64,000 bases of DNA from Cerrena zonata (taxonomy: Eukaryota > Basidiomycota > Agaricomycetes > Polyporales > Cerrenaceae). The DNA lies in NCBI GenBank assembly GCA_038087015.1, contig JASBNA010000024.1:513287-577286 (forward strand), given 5' to 3'. Both the position numbers and the translations under genes were made by a program. Shown here one piece after another: positions 1 to 9,289 of this stretch (position 1 is its first letter; each line of letters opens with the position of its first letter). Under the pieces are notes generated by a model that worked only from the letters and a program-made list of their open reading frames with translations, was not told where the DNA came from and did no database searches.

Positions 1-1
1 T

Positions 2-607
2 AAAGCTTTAATCCCTGCGAAAAATTCAAGATCTAAAGGCTCTGTTTCACCAAGCTTCTCTAATGGATCAAAGAAAAGATCCCACTCTGATATTGGTCTC
101 AAGCACCAGGTGCCTGTTTCCGGGCCCTCGGCAAGCGATGTTCAAATGTTTTTAACTCAAGAAAATGGAACTGATCGTGCTAATGACTTAGCTGCACCTG
201 ATGATACTGTTGACCCTCTCTTGAAAAGATCAAGAAACACTCCTGATGCTTCTGTTAATCAAGTGGCTGATTTCGAAAATGCCTTAGCTAGTGCTGCTAT
301 TGCTGCAATCGACTCCCCTGCTGTTACTAATGGTCGTGATCCTCCAGTTTATTTTAAAGAACGTAAATGGTTCAATAAACTAATGGCTTTATACAATAGT
401 GACCTTATATCTTCTGATGAAGTGTTGACCGTTTGTGAGGGGGTCAGAGATGGCAAAATTCCAGTGTTCATGTTAAATGTATTGGATAATACTTACTACG
501 CAGTTAGAAATGGCGAACCACAAGATTTAGATAACGATGATCTACCAGATGCAGAAATCGTGAAAAGAATTCGTCAATTCATGCTTCCTATGACATTTCC
601 TTCTTAA
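2..607 (+). CDS. C-terminal part of an unrecognised protein (cut by window start)
   Basis: The frame is open from base 2 to the stop at 605-607, so this is the last ~201 residues of a longer protein whose start lies outside the window. The GTG at 110 is only an internal Val codon. The first ~90 residues are low-complexity and rich in Ser, Asp and Ala (a likely disordered linker with an SKKRSHSD-like basic patch). The last ~85 residues look folded, beginning YFKERKWFNKLMALYNSDL and ending RIRQFMLPMTFPS. I do not recognise the family; a nuclear or regulatory protein is only a guess from the composition. The 3' flank is T-rich, as expected for a yeast terminator. Confidence 0.75.
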   Translation, partial: KALIPAKNSRSKGSVSPSFSNGSKKRSHSDIGLKHQVPVSGPSASDVQMFLTQENGTDRANDLAAPDDTVDPLLKRSRNTPDASVNQVADFENALASAAIAAIDSPAVTNGRDPPVYFKERKWFNKLMALYNSDLISSDEVLTVCEGVRDGKIPVFMLNVLDNTYYAVRNGEPQDLDNDDLPDAEIVKRIRQFMLPMTFPS

Positions 608-882
608 AAAGAAAAAACTAATTCATTATTCTTCAATTTAGTTCTACCCTGTTTCAATATGACTATTTTTTTCTTATTCTTCTATTCTAAGTTTTCTTAC
701 CTTGTTTTCCTACATTTACTTTTGTAAAATAATAAAAAGAGTATCCATTAAATACTATTAGTAGAACTAAAATTGGTAAATGCTGAAAATTGAACTTTTG
801 ATGTTAGATGCAAAAAAAAAAAAACACAATGAAAATGCACAATAATGTTAAAATTAACCTTACAAGAAGAATTGAAATAAAA

Positions 883-1932
883 TCACAACGAATTTCTTTT
901 ATCGTCATCCTTTAATCTAAATTGCTTCTCTGTATTCGATGATTTGAATGATAAGCTCGAGTTTTTACTCATGATAGTATCCGAGTATGAGAGTTTTGAT
1001 TGGCTGTTTTGGAATCTAAATGAAGCAACACTCTGATGATGGGGTATCGATCTATTTGGCAATGATTGCTTCTGTTGAGAAACACTTTGAGGACTTATTG
1101 AACTTGACCTAGAGTTAAAGATTACTTTCTCATCGATTCGATCTAAAGGCGATTGTAAATTGGAGCTCATATAATTTTCTGGCAGTTGCCAATTAGAAGA
1201 ATTCGATCTTCCACTCTCCAGTTGTAATGCTGTACTATAAGAATCTTCAGATTCTGTTGAAAACTTGATAGATCCGTGTAATGATTTAACACCTGACATT
1301 GGGTTAGGTTGCATTTCAGTTTGAACTATATTAGGTGATGGGTTCTGGACTGGAAGGAGCTCTATATTTTCTTCTGAACCATGTTTTTGTAAATTTTCCA
1401 ACAAACTAAGTGAAGAAGCTGAAGTTTGGGAAGCACGAGATTCTCTTGGTCTATAAGGTCTAGGTACTTCCAAAGCTAGATGTTGACTTAATGAGTGCTC
1501 ACTTAAAGAAGCATTCATTGTAGCAGGTGATTGGTTGATTGCGGGCAAAGTTTCTTCCACTGGTGCTTTTGGGGCAGTAAAGTCATGGTGAAGTTCATTT
1601 TTAATGAATCCCGATAACTGTTTCGATAGGTCGTCCAAGCCTTGGAACATTGAAGTGTTTGTAGTTGATTGCGAGCTTCTGTTTCTTTCGTTAGTGTCAG
1701 TTGTAGATTGAGATTGGCGTTTCTTTTCACAAGTTTCGTTTGTAGATTGAGATTGTCTTTTACTTTGACTTGGGTCAGTTGAAGAACCAGATCTAACATG
1801 GCCATGATTTGATTGTTTATTGTCTTCAATACTAGATTCGAAACTTAATTGAGGGGGTGTTGATGCCCTAAAGTTGGATCCATCACTAATAGAACTAGAT
1901 ATAGTAACATTCGATCTCATCATTGGTTTCAA
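883..1932 (-). CDS. Ser/Gln/Asn-rich continuation frame of the upstream gene
   Basis: This frame overlaps the end of the 1929-4079 frame by about a dozen codons in the -1 frame. The first codon on the track is a TTG; the first ATGs are the pair a few codons in (PMMRSN), and the frame also opens upstream into the other gene. It has the same Ser/Gln/Asn-rich character as its neighbour and short internal repeats (KRQSQST, KKRQSQST, RNRSSQST) near residues 58-95. I found no convincing intron (no GTATGT or TACTAAC at the junction). The two frames most likely make one ~1060-residue protein interrupted by one single-base length change. A true stop followed by a separate gene would leave this frame without its own promoter. 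Confidence 0.5.
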   Translation of the reverse strand: MKPMMRSNVTISSSISDGSNFRASTPPQLSFESSIEDNKQSNHGHVRSGSSTDPSQSKRQSQSTNETCEKKRQSQSTTDTNERNRSSQSTTNTSMFQGLDDLSKQLSGFIKNELHHDFTAPKAPVEETLPAINQSPATMNASLSEHSLSQHLALEVPRPYRPRESRASQTSASSLSLLENLQKHGSEENIELLPVQNPSPNIVQTEMQPNPMSGVKSLHGSIKFSTESEDSYSTALQLESGRSNSSNWQLPENYMSSNLQSPLDRIDEKVIFNSRSSSISPQSVSQQKQSLPNRSIPHHQSVASFRFQNSQSKLSYSDTIMSKNSSLSFKSSNTEKQFRLKDDDKRNSL

Positions 1933-4079
1933 TTGATAAACATTAGATTTAACAAAGCTTGTTCAACATCTTGTAAATGATTCGGTTTTTTGTAATGAGC
2001 ATAATATGCTACATTAAAGTCATTTACGTAAAGAGAAACAGGGGAGTCTGGTTGGTCGGTTGATTTCTTTCTGTACGATAAATTATGAGAAGAGTATTTC
2101 GAGCTTGAGTTATCATGCAAGGCGATATCTTTTGAAGAGCCTGATCTTGGGCCTGAAGGATTTGAGCCCATTTTCCTGATTCTCAAAGGGCTTTCACTAG
2201 TATGCTGACTTCCCGACGGACGCTCCGAAATTATGGCAAGTGGACTAGTGGTACTGCGAGGAGAATGGCTATTAGTTGGATGGATAGTTGAAGAGGAAGG
2301 ATCACCACTTGGGAAAATTTCAAATCCGCTACCAAAAATATCTGAAGTGTAACTTATTTGAGGAGAAGGTAAGAATTCTGAGAATAAAGAGGCATTCTGT
2401 TGCATTAAATGGTCGGTATTCATACTATTATTAGAACCGTTTGAAGAATACTTACTTGAAGAAGTGTTATTACCCAGGCTCAAATTATGAGATCTATTGG
2501 AAGGAGATTTGTGGGAGTGATGAGATGACGAGTTATTAGAATCATCACCTCTAGAGGTGATAGTAGTTGAAGATTGAGATTCTTTAGCCGATCTTCTTCT
2601 TTGAGAAGTCCAAACTCCGTTTTGTTTCAATCGGTACTCAATTTTTGCAGCCACTGTACGACGAATCAAGACTTCCAATAATACTTTTTTCTCAATCTGT
2701 TCAACTTCATTTGGATTAAGTATGGCATCATCTCTTCTTTCATCTGGGTAAACGTCATAAAACCTGGGAGGAATATGGAAACGATTAGGATTAGAAAATA
2801 CTGCTGCTCTATATCTCGCATAGATCATATCAGAAATTGGGATCAGATTTGAGACATCTCTAGTATGCATGAATAAAGTACCTGATTCGGCAGAAACTGG
2901 AGGGGCCAATGTTTTAGGATATGCATCGCCGGAAGGTTTATCTTTCAATCTATTGGTGGTTTTGATAAAAGTGTCTTGAAGAGGAGCTGAAATCACTTTA
3001 GGGGGTAAATCGGAAAGGGTAAATTGGTTATTCTGGTCTAGGGTGATTGCCATTTTGGTACCCACAAGATTTGGATTTAATTTAATTAGTTGTTTGAAAT
3101 CGTAAAGCTTCATTGAATGAGGTAAGATTTCTTTTAATAACGACTCAACATTATTTTGTAGGAAAAAATCATCGATATCATCTTTAGATTTAAATTTTGG
3201 AGGAGGTTTTGAATCTAATTGTGAATAACTTGACCTTCTCTTAAGGGACGTTTTACGTTTAACTGGGAAAAGAAATCTAAGTTTATCTTTATAATAATTA
3301 TTATTATTCTTAGACTTGGGGACTTCTTTGGGGGATATGATCGAAGAGGAAGAAGAAAGATTGTCTGAATGAATTAATTTTCTTGAAGGAGCATGAGGCA
3401 GGTTAAACACTGAGTTATCTGGAGTCAGAGGTAAATCTGAACGGCGGACAATTTTATTTCTACTTTTAATTTTATTTCTGTTCCTTAAAGATGCTGATCT
3501 GGAAACAATTGAACCTGACCGTTTAAAACGGTTCAGCTGATCAACGATGGTGACTATGGGATGACTGCTAGGACTTTGAGATGAAACTGTATTTTTAAGA
3601 TCTTTATTGGAACCTTTTAATTTAGCCATTTGGAAAGATTTTTCAATTTCTAAATATTTTGGAGACATCGGAGATACTGGTTGAGCTGGAGAGGTTTGAT
3701 CTCTAAAGGGACTCATTGGTTTTTGTTTTTCAGGTTCATAAAGGATTTCAAAAGGATTGGATTCTATTCTTTTATGGGTATAAGAAGGACTTTTTCTTTC
3801 AGAAGGAGTTGGAAGTTGTTGAGGCTTGGGGGATATGATTTTATGAGGAGTTGTTTTATGATCATCATCTGAAGATAATACTGGACTGAACCCGGGGATT
3901 GAATCGATATTAGAATGGGAAGAAGAACTATGGGAATAATCATGGTTTTCTAAAGCCCTTATAAGCTCTTCATGAGAATGAGTTAGTACCAAAGAACGAT
4001 CATCACTAGCTGTCGACATGATATTCCTTGCGGTTTCATAAGAAGCCAGAGAACTCTGATCTAAGATCCTCTGCATCAT
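1929..4079 (-). CDS. Ser/Asn-rich protein of unknown function, first part
   Basis: A 716-residue frame starting at tandem ATGs (4079). Residues 1-55 (starting MMQRILDQSSLASYETARN) look conserved. A long Ser/Pro/Lys-rich stretch with basic clusters follows. A compact-looking region at about residues 300-490 contains LPHSMKLYDF-type and RFHIPPRFYDVYPDERRDD segments. The tail is Ser/Asn-rich. The composition suggests a phosphorylated cytoplasmic or cortex regulator, but I do not recognise the family. The frame ends (TGA) exactly where a second Ser-rich frame in the same direction takes over (883-1932), so the real protein is probably longer. A telomere-core motif lies about 410 bp upstream (4487-4497). 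Confidence 0.7.
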   Translation of the reverse strand: MMQRILDQSSLASYETARNIMSTASDDRSLVLTHSHEELIRALENHDYSHSSSSHSNIDSIPGFSPVLSSDDDHKTTPHKIISPKPQQLPTPSERKSPSYTHKRIESNPFEILYEPEKQKPMSPFRDQTSPAQPVSPMSPKYLEIEKSFQMAKLKGSNKDLKNTVSSQSPSSHPIVTIVDQLNRFKRSGSIVSRSASLRNRNKIKSRNKIVRRSDLPLTPDNSVFNLPHAPSRKLIHSDNLSSSSSIISPKEVPKSKNNNNYYKDKLRFLFPVKRKTSLKRRSSYSQLDSKPPPKFKSKDDIDDFFLQNNVESLLKEILPHSMKLYDFKQLIKLNPNLVGTKMAITLDQNNQFTLSDLPPKVISAPLQDTFIKTTNRLKDKPSGDAYPKTLAPPVSAESGTLFMHTRDVSNLIPISDMIYARYRAAVFSNPNRFHIPPRFYDVYPDERRDDAILNPNEVEQIEKKVLLEVLIRRTVAAKIEYRLKQNGVWTSQRRRSAKESQSSTTITSRGDDSNNSSSHHSHKSPSNRSHNLSLGNNTSSSKYSSNGSNNSMNTDHLMQQNASLFSEFLPSPQISYTSDIFGSGFEIFPSGDPSSSTIHPTNSHSPRSTTSPLAIISERPSGSQHTSESPLRIRKMGSNPSGPRSGSSKDIALHDNSSSKYSSHNLSYRKKSTDQPDSPVSLYVNDFNVAYYAHYKKPNHLQDVEQALLNLMFIN

Positions 4080-4853
4080 ATATAATTAATTTGATGAATT
4101 CGATGCAAGCAATGGGCGATGAGCAAGAGGAAAAAAGGTTAGAAATGGGAATGTTGAAGTAGATATAGCAGGCTCAGCTAAAAACACATTTAAAAGGATA
4201 AAAATGTAAGACAAGGAATCAAAGTAAGAGCTCTGAGAGAGTATAATCAGCCATTAGGCGAGAAGACGAAGAGATGAAAGGGGGTGGGTTTAGTGAAAGC
4301 TTGCTTAGAGTGAAAACAAAGACTACGGTGAATAATATCAGGTCAATGGGGTAAGGGCATACAATAGTGGTTGGAAGTTGAAATCCAACTAATTATAGTA
4401 AAGGTAGTAAAGTAATAGAAATGGCTGGTTGAAAAAAAAATAACTTTGCAGCTTTGTTTATTTTGGTCAAAGCCAGCGTTTTAAATAACCTCCGTACCTT
4501 TTAAAAATCAAAACATCTGTACACCACCGATATAATTGGTATAGTCGTTTACTTTGTATGAGGTGGACTTTTCTACTTCAAAATCTGGTAGCTTTGAGTG
4601 GCCCTCAACTGCGATAAATAAGAGTAATATAAATACCTAAATACAAGTAAAGATATATTCTCATAAGAAATTTACTATTTCCGATATATATATAAGAAGA
4701 TGTAAGAGGTTCCAGTAAAACAAGTAACTAGTAATAACAATAACAACTGAATGGACAGACCCGTACATCAAATGTCTTATAACTCTCGGAATTTGTCAAA
4801 TGGTCGGTTCTTGATGTAAGAAAATGTCGCATGTTGTATCATCCATATACATT
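4080..4853. other. Intergenic, promoter side of the 1929-4079 gene
   Basis: No gene is seen. The region is AT-rich, holds one telomere-core motif (4487-4497) and A/T runs, and ends at the left terminal inverted repeat of the transposon. Confidence 0.6.
4487..4497 (-). promoter_or_regulatory. Telomere-core (Rap1-like) motif
   Basis: AACCTCCGTAC here is the reverse complement of GTACGGAGGTT, the core of the telomeric unit at the window end. It stands alone, about 410 bp upstream of the minus-strand gene starting at 4079. Binding by a telomere/promoter factor such as Rap1 is inferred. Confidence 0.4.
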
Positions 4854-5005
4854 GTTGAGAAGGCCCACTATGTAAATCACAACACTGCGAAAAAAATAAA
4901 TTATCTCAGCCGAGGGCATATTCTTATGTGATCCGAGGGTAAATTCCTAATCCGGGCCATCCTCATATTGTAGACTAGCCCACATTCTCATCTCACTTGG
5001 GCCCA
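4854..5005 (+). repeat. Left terminal inverted repeat
   Basis: 152 bp, matching the reverse complement of 7471-7622 over its whole length with scattered substitutions. Landmarks shared by both copies are GTTGAGAAGGCCCAC, GAGGGCATATTCTTATG, GGGCCATCCTCATA and CTTGGGCCCA. Confidence 0.9.
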
Positions 5006-5093
5006 TCAATGAATCTTACTCCTGCCCATCAATGAATCTTACTCCTGCCCATCAATGAATATTATGCCTATCCATCAGCGAATCTAACCTCGG
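5002..5093 (+). repeat. 23-bp tandem repeat at inner edge of left TIR
   Basis: Four head-to-tail 23-bp copies beginning CCCATCAATGAATCTTACTC. The first two are identical and the last two are diverged. The right arm has a single related copy in inverted orientation (around 7475-7496), so the left arm expanded after the element formed. Such subterminal repeats are often transposase binding sites; that role is inferred. Confidence 0.8.
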
Positions 5094-5154
5094 CCTACGG
5101 AAATACGTTTTTTTCCTCAGTTCAAATTTGTTTAATACTACCATTTAGATGTAT

Positions 5155-5846
5155 TTAGTGTGCCAAATTAGATATGTTTGTATTCTCAGCTTTGTTTAAT
5201 TTTGGTTGTTTACCTCTTTTTGCAGCCAAGGGAAGCTTGTTATCGACATTATATTGTTGAACCCAACGATTAGCAGTTTTGATATCCGTGTTTTCTAGCC
5301 AACGCAGAACAGCTATCTTTGTTTGACCCAGTAATTTCATTGAAAAAGTTGTCTATTTGTCGAGGTGTATATTTCCGATAAGCTGTCCTTGAAATCACTT
5401 TTTTCCCTCTCATTTCTTTATTCTTCAAGTGCATGTTCTTCAACTTTTCTACGACTTCTTCAAATTCAAATTCATCCTGGATCAAAATCTCGTCAGTAAT
5501 TACATTGCAAGAGTCTTCATTTTCTATGTATTCCCACGTTCCACTTCGGTATTGTTCATAGAGATCATCCCTCACTAAGACTTCTATGGGTTTGGAATCG
5601 TCAGTCACATCTTCCTCAGATTCGTCCGAATCTGCTTGCAAAAATCCGAATTTAAGATATTCCTCCCTCGTGCAAATTTCTTTAAATGTATCACCTTTGT
5701 TTTTTTCTAACCTCTGAGTATCTGGAAAAGTCTATGAGATCAATCAGGTTTACTAAACCTTTGAGGTCTCCCTCATCAACTTTCGGTCTTCCAAATTGGT
5801 CTTTAATGTTGGAATTACCATCTTCATAACGGAAATGAAACTCCAT
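5155..5846 (-). pseudogene. Broken helix-turn-helix gene inside the transposon
   Basis: The coding sense runs from ATG 5846 to TAA 5155 (~230 codons) but changes frame twice, each time by one base in an A run: near 5700 (run of A in GAAAAAAACAAA) and near 5278 (CAAAACT). The N-terminal half is acidic (ADSDESEEDVTDD). The C-terminal ~75 residues carry a helix-turn-helix beginning RTAYRKYTP and continuing to TANRWVQQYN, followed by a basic AAKRGKQPK tail. This parallels RTAYHRYTP...STARGWIRKYK...SPRGRP in the divergent transposase. No DDE domain follows: the frame ends about 150 bp from the TIR. It may be a second element-encoded DNA-binding protein or the captured N-terminus of another transposase. 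Confidence 0.7.
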
Positions 5847-6020
5847 CGATGCTATCAACTTAAACCATGTCAATTAATCAGGAGTAATCTACTTTTTAAA
5901 TGATTTTTTTTTTTTGAAATCATGTCTCAATATTGGTTCCACATTGCAACGAGTGCCTGTATTCTCAACCATTGTATGAATGTTGTATAAATACAGATAA
6001 ATCCACAACCTTCAAACTAA

Positions 6021-6060
6021 GTATTATCACTAGTCATCCTGTATTATCACTAGTCATCCA
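6021..6060 (+). repeat. 20-bp tandem duplication
   Basis: Two adjacent copies of GTATTATCACTAGTCATCC plus one base, in the leader between the divergent genes of the transposon. Confidence 0.9.
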
Positions 6061-6115
6061 GGATTTTGAATACCTCCGCCAAAGGTGGAAGCAAAGAACG
6101 AACAACGACAAAAAA

Positions 6116-7366
6116 ATGAATCCAGATGAGAGCACATTCACTACCGACAACAACGACGGTTCTGGTAGACAGGATTCAATTGTTAAACCGGAGGATATGA
6201 TCGAAGATGAACAGCCATTAACAAGATTCTTAACCCATAATCAAATTGAGGAAAAACATAAACAGGAATCCGAAATGTCAGATGAATCTGTTAAAAAGAA
6301 AAAGCCTAGAGAAAGAACAGCTTATCACCGTTATACACCAGATAAGGTCAAACATTTCTTTGAGGCTTTCGAGCATAATAACGAAAAACCAATAGCCCAC
6401 TTGGCTGCGGAACACAGTATTAATGCCTCTACAGCTCGAGGATGGATAAGAAAGTATAAAGCAAGTGGTGTAATGCCTTTTACAAGTCCTCGTGGAAGAC
6501 CTCTTAAAAACACTAAAATACTGGACCAGCAGCTTACCGCCACCAAAGAGGTTGTTCAGAAGGACTTTGAGGATTTGACTTCGGAATTCGGTAAACTAGA
6601 CGTAACTCGAGCTGCTAGCCTGACTCGTGTCAAGCCGAACATACCCACAGTTTTTGAATGGATTCCCAAAAAGATTTCAATTACACTGGAACAGGTAGAG
6701 AAGTGGATTGAACGAAGACAGGAATATGCATCTTTAATTCATAGAGGTGACTTGAATTATTTTTGACGCTGTATCTTTATTGACCGAGCCACTGTCCTTT
6801 CTTGTAAAGCTTCCTCCATGGCAACAAGAAATACAAAAGTTGATCCTCTCAAGACGAGGGTTATTTTATGTGCTTTTTCGCCTCATGGAGTATATCAGAT
6901 AAACCTCGTAACACCTGAAATCCCCAAGTTAAAGCGGAAAGGAAAAAGGGCCTTGATTTACCCACTAAGTGTTCACAAAGTATCTGACTTCATTGACAAG
7001 CTTGTTGATATCTTGAATGAATTTGAAATAAAGGGAGAGTACACTTTTATCTTAGCCGATGAGGAAGAGCTTTCCGAAGATTATAGAAAAGAATTTCGTG
7101 AACGAACTGGTCATAGAGTTCAGCATTTGCCCCCAAAGTCACCCGACCTAAATCCTTTGAATTCTCTTTGGCCTGAACTTCTAACTAAAGCTTCTGAAAT
7201 AGACCCAGAAGAAAAGTTTGTGAATAAGTTAATTGACGGAGCAAGTATCTTATCCACTCAGACCTGTATCAATATTACTGCTGAATCTCTTCAAGCTCTC
7301 AAGCACTGTGACGACCCGAACTATCATTTACACGTTTTGAACAAGTATGATATCCATCTGCCATAG
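6116..7366 (+). pseudogene. Tc1/mariner-type transposase with in-frame stop
   Basis: The frame runs from ATG 6116 (MNPDES) to TAG 7366, interrupted only by TGA at 6764-6766; the frame is the same on both sides. There is an acidic N-terminus, then a helix-turn-helix (RTAYHRYTP to GWIRKYK) and a basic SPRGRP hook. The catalytic half shows CIFIDRA (first Asp), FILADEEE (second Asp) and LPPKSPDLNPLNSLW. The last corresponds to the family motif PDLNPIExxW, but the catalytic acid is replaced by Asn. Loss of the third acid plus the nonsense codon make it a dead transposase. It runs divergently from the other element gene, sharing the 5847-6115 promoter interval. Confidence 0.8.
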
Positions 7367-7470
7367 ATTTCGGGTTACCAAAAATTTGTGAGTATTTTAT
7401 AGGTGTAAAAAAAAAATTGCTTTATTTGACCATTGTAGTTATTTGCAGCAAGCGGATTTGACTTCACAAG

Positions 7471-7622
7471 TGGGCCCAAGTAAGATTCGCAGATGGGCTA
7501 GTCTACAGTATGAGGATGGCCCGGATTATGAATATGCCCTCGGATCCCATAAGAATATGCCCTCGGCTGAGATAATTTATTTTTTTCCCGGTGTTGTAAT
7601 TTACACAGTGGGCCTTCTCAAC
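7471..7622 (-). repeat. Right terminal inverted repeat
   Basis: Reverse-complement partner of 4854-5005 with the same length of 152 bp. It contains the single copy of the 23-bp subterminal repeat. Confidence 0.9.
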
Positions 7623-8319
7623 TATGTGGGATTTAATGTAGTGAAATAATAGAACCAGACGTGGATCAGAAGCTTCGTCTAGTAGTTAGATTCTGAATCA
7701 CAAACAGTATTAGAGCTAAATCGATTAAATAATATGTATGTTTACAGTGCCGAATAATATCAAGCATATACGTTCGGATTTAAGAGCCCCAACCAAAAGA
7801 CGATGTTCAAGATAATAGCTGAGAGTGATCAAAGCGTGCTTAATGAGCCAATGAAACTTGTTTATTTACGAGCTATATTTGGGATTATGCAGTCAGCTCA
7901 TGTTATTGAACATAAGGTTCACGTCAACTTTTTGGAAAGGTAAGTTCTTAAGGCAAGCTTTAGTGATCAAAGCTTTCGACTGTAAGTGGGCTTTGAATAT
8001 GAGCGAATTCGATCAAATTATCGGTTCAAAAAAGGGGCCATGGGGACCTCTAGGTTAAACTGGTCAGATACAGGTTTCTATTCTAAGCTGTCTATCGATC
8101 AAGAGCTCTTGTAATTGCTTTTCATAAGACCTAAACGCGGAGGCAATCCACTAGAGGTTTGGCTGCAAATGTGGTTCTAAATTAGACCTACTCATTTATC
8201 GAGTTCCATACAGCAGCAAAGGCTTGCTGTGCCATCTGGCGTAACCTGAACATATTTTATCAATGAACCCATAGACATTTGATGAATTTTGAGCTCTCCT
8301 AAGCCGAGTATAGTGCTAT
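7623..8319. other. Intergenic between transposon and secreted-protein gene
   Basis: No gene can be supported. Short frames at 7803-7976 and 7858-8058 look somewhat protein-like but overlap in different frames and match nothing I recognise. They may be remains of an older insertion. Confidence 0.5.
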
Positions 8320-8802
8320 CTAGATGCAAGCGTTGCAAATCTTTACTATGGTATTGTTAATGAGCCTCATGACTGACTTGCAAACAGCAGCAACTTTCCA
8401 GATGTAAGATACGTACTTGCCGATGTTCGACCCTAGTTCCTCGGGGAGACATATATATCTTATGCTAGTAGCTGCCACTATTTTCACGTCTGTTCTGTTA
8501 TGTATAGTATGCTTAGCGGATTGCATGCTTGAGAAATTGTCACCATAAGCTAATACATTATTCTTGATGTCTACTAAAGCAAACATTATATCAAATTCAA
8601 AATAATTTTTACAACAGGTTCCCAAAAAAACGTTATCCTTCAAATCACATTTGCCGATGCTATCCCAGGTATTTTCGTAGGTGGTCTTAGCTCTGCAAAA
8701 AGGATATTCATTATTCTTGACCCAATGGACATGTGCAAAACAGCTATCTTGGAACAAGGCAAACACCAAAAGTATAACTAAGCTTATATCTGGTACCTTC
8801 AT
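8320..8802 (-). CDS. Small secreted cysteine-rich protein
   Basis: 160 residues from ATG 8802. The N-terminus MKVPDISLVILLVFALFQ is a clear signal peptide, with likely cleavage after SCFA. The mature part has eight cysteines (including a CC pair in GTCCKN), which suggests several disulphides, and Asn-Arg-Thr and Asn-Asn-Thr glycosylation sequons. No Kex2-type dibasic site stands out and no GPI-type tail is present. It is small, secreted and accessory, lying between a dead transposon and a solo LTR. Small secreted cysteine-rich yeast proteins include killer toxins, effectors and cell-wall proteins; I cannot assign this one to a family. Confidence 0.6.
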   Translation of the reverse strand: MKVPDISLVILLVFALFQDSCFAHVHWVKNNEYPFCRAKTTYENTWDSIGKCDLKDNVFLGTCCKNYFEFDIMFALVDIKNNVLAYGDNFSSMQSAKHTIHNRTDVKIVAATSIRYICLPEELGSNIGKYVSYIWKVAAVCKSVMRLINNTIVKICNACI

Positions 8803-8879
8803 TGAACCTTTACGTCTTGTAGAAAAAGATTCAGAGGGTGGGCTTTTTATCCAGCAGATGAGATACTAAATATATTATT

Positions 8880-9289
8880 GGGCGTGTAATAGGATGTAAT
8901 AAGTCTCTTAATTAAATGCAGTTTTAGCTCACCTATTTTACAGTTTATAACTTAGTTTTACAGTTTATTGATTCCTGTTACACAACCTTCTATTACCTTG
9001 ACGATGAAGTAATGAACAAAGTGATTGAAGTATTAAACATATGATTCTTCTCTGAATCAGATGTTTATACCAAAACTACTTCATCGTCGAAGTAAGAAAC
9101 AATTCTGACTATTTTATGTTTTATCTCTAATTACTTATAAATACTTGACCTTTTTCACAAGGTCTACGATCTTGTTAAAAAGAAGCAAGCTAGTTTTACT
9201 CTATATTTTTGTGTATTACACTTTTATTCAATAAACACTTTACGAGTAAACATATTACAGACAATAAAACCAATTAATATTACAGGGCG
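8880..9289. mobile_element. Solo LTR of an LTR retrotransposon with target duplication
   Basis: The 400-bp LTR (8885-9284) begins TGTAATA and ends TATTACA, a perfect 7-bp terminal inverted repeat of the TG...CA type. It is flanked by a perfect 5-bp direct repeat, GGGCG, at 8880-8884 and 9285-9289. Inside are a TATA-like TATAAATA near 9136 and AATAAA near 9228, in the order expected of a plus-strand LTR promoter and polyadenylation site. No internal retrotransposon sequence remains, so it arose by LTR-LTR recombination. The orientation (plus) is inferred from the TATA/poly(A) order. Confidence 0.85.

Larger units (their letters stand above)
4854..7622. mobile_element. Decayed Tc1/mariner-type DNA transposon
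   Basis: The ends are long imperfect inverted repeats: 4854-5005 and 7471-7622, both 152 bp, beginning GTTGAGAAGGCCCAC. They enclose a broken plus-strand transposase (6116-7366) and a broken minus-strand gene carrying a related helix-turn-helix (5155-5846). A TA lies just outside the right end (7623-7624). The left end has TT, so the TA target duplication typical of the superfamily is not intact. The nearest known relatives I can think of are the Cirt elements of Candida albicans; that assignment is from memory of the family and not proven. The element is ~2.8 kb and looks inactive. Confidence 0.85.

Noticed and set aside
7803..8058. Possible Gag or other retroelement fragment
   Set aside because: Two short frames look slightly protein-like but overlap in different frames and show no CCHC, protease or polymerase motif.
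8420..8445. tRNA B-box-like GTTCGACCC
   Set aside because: No A box, no pairing T stem or acceptor stem around it; it lies inside a coding frame.
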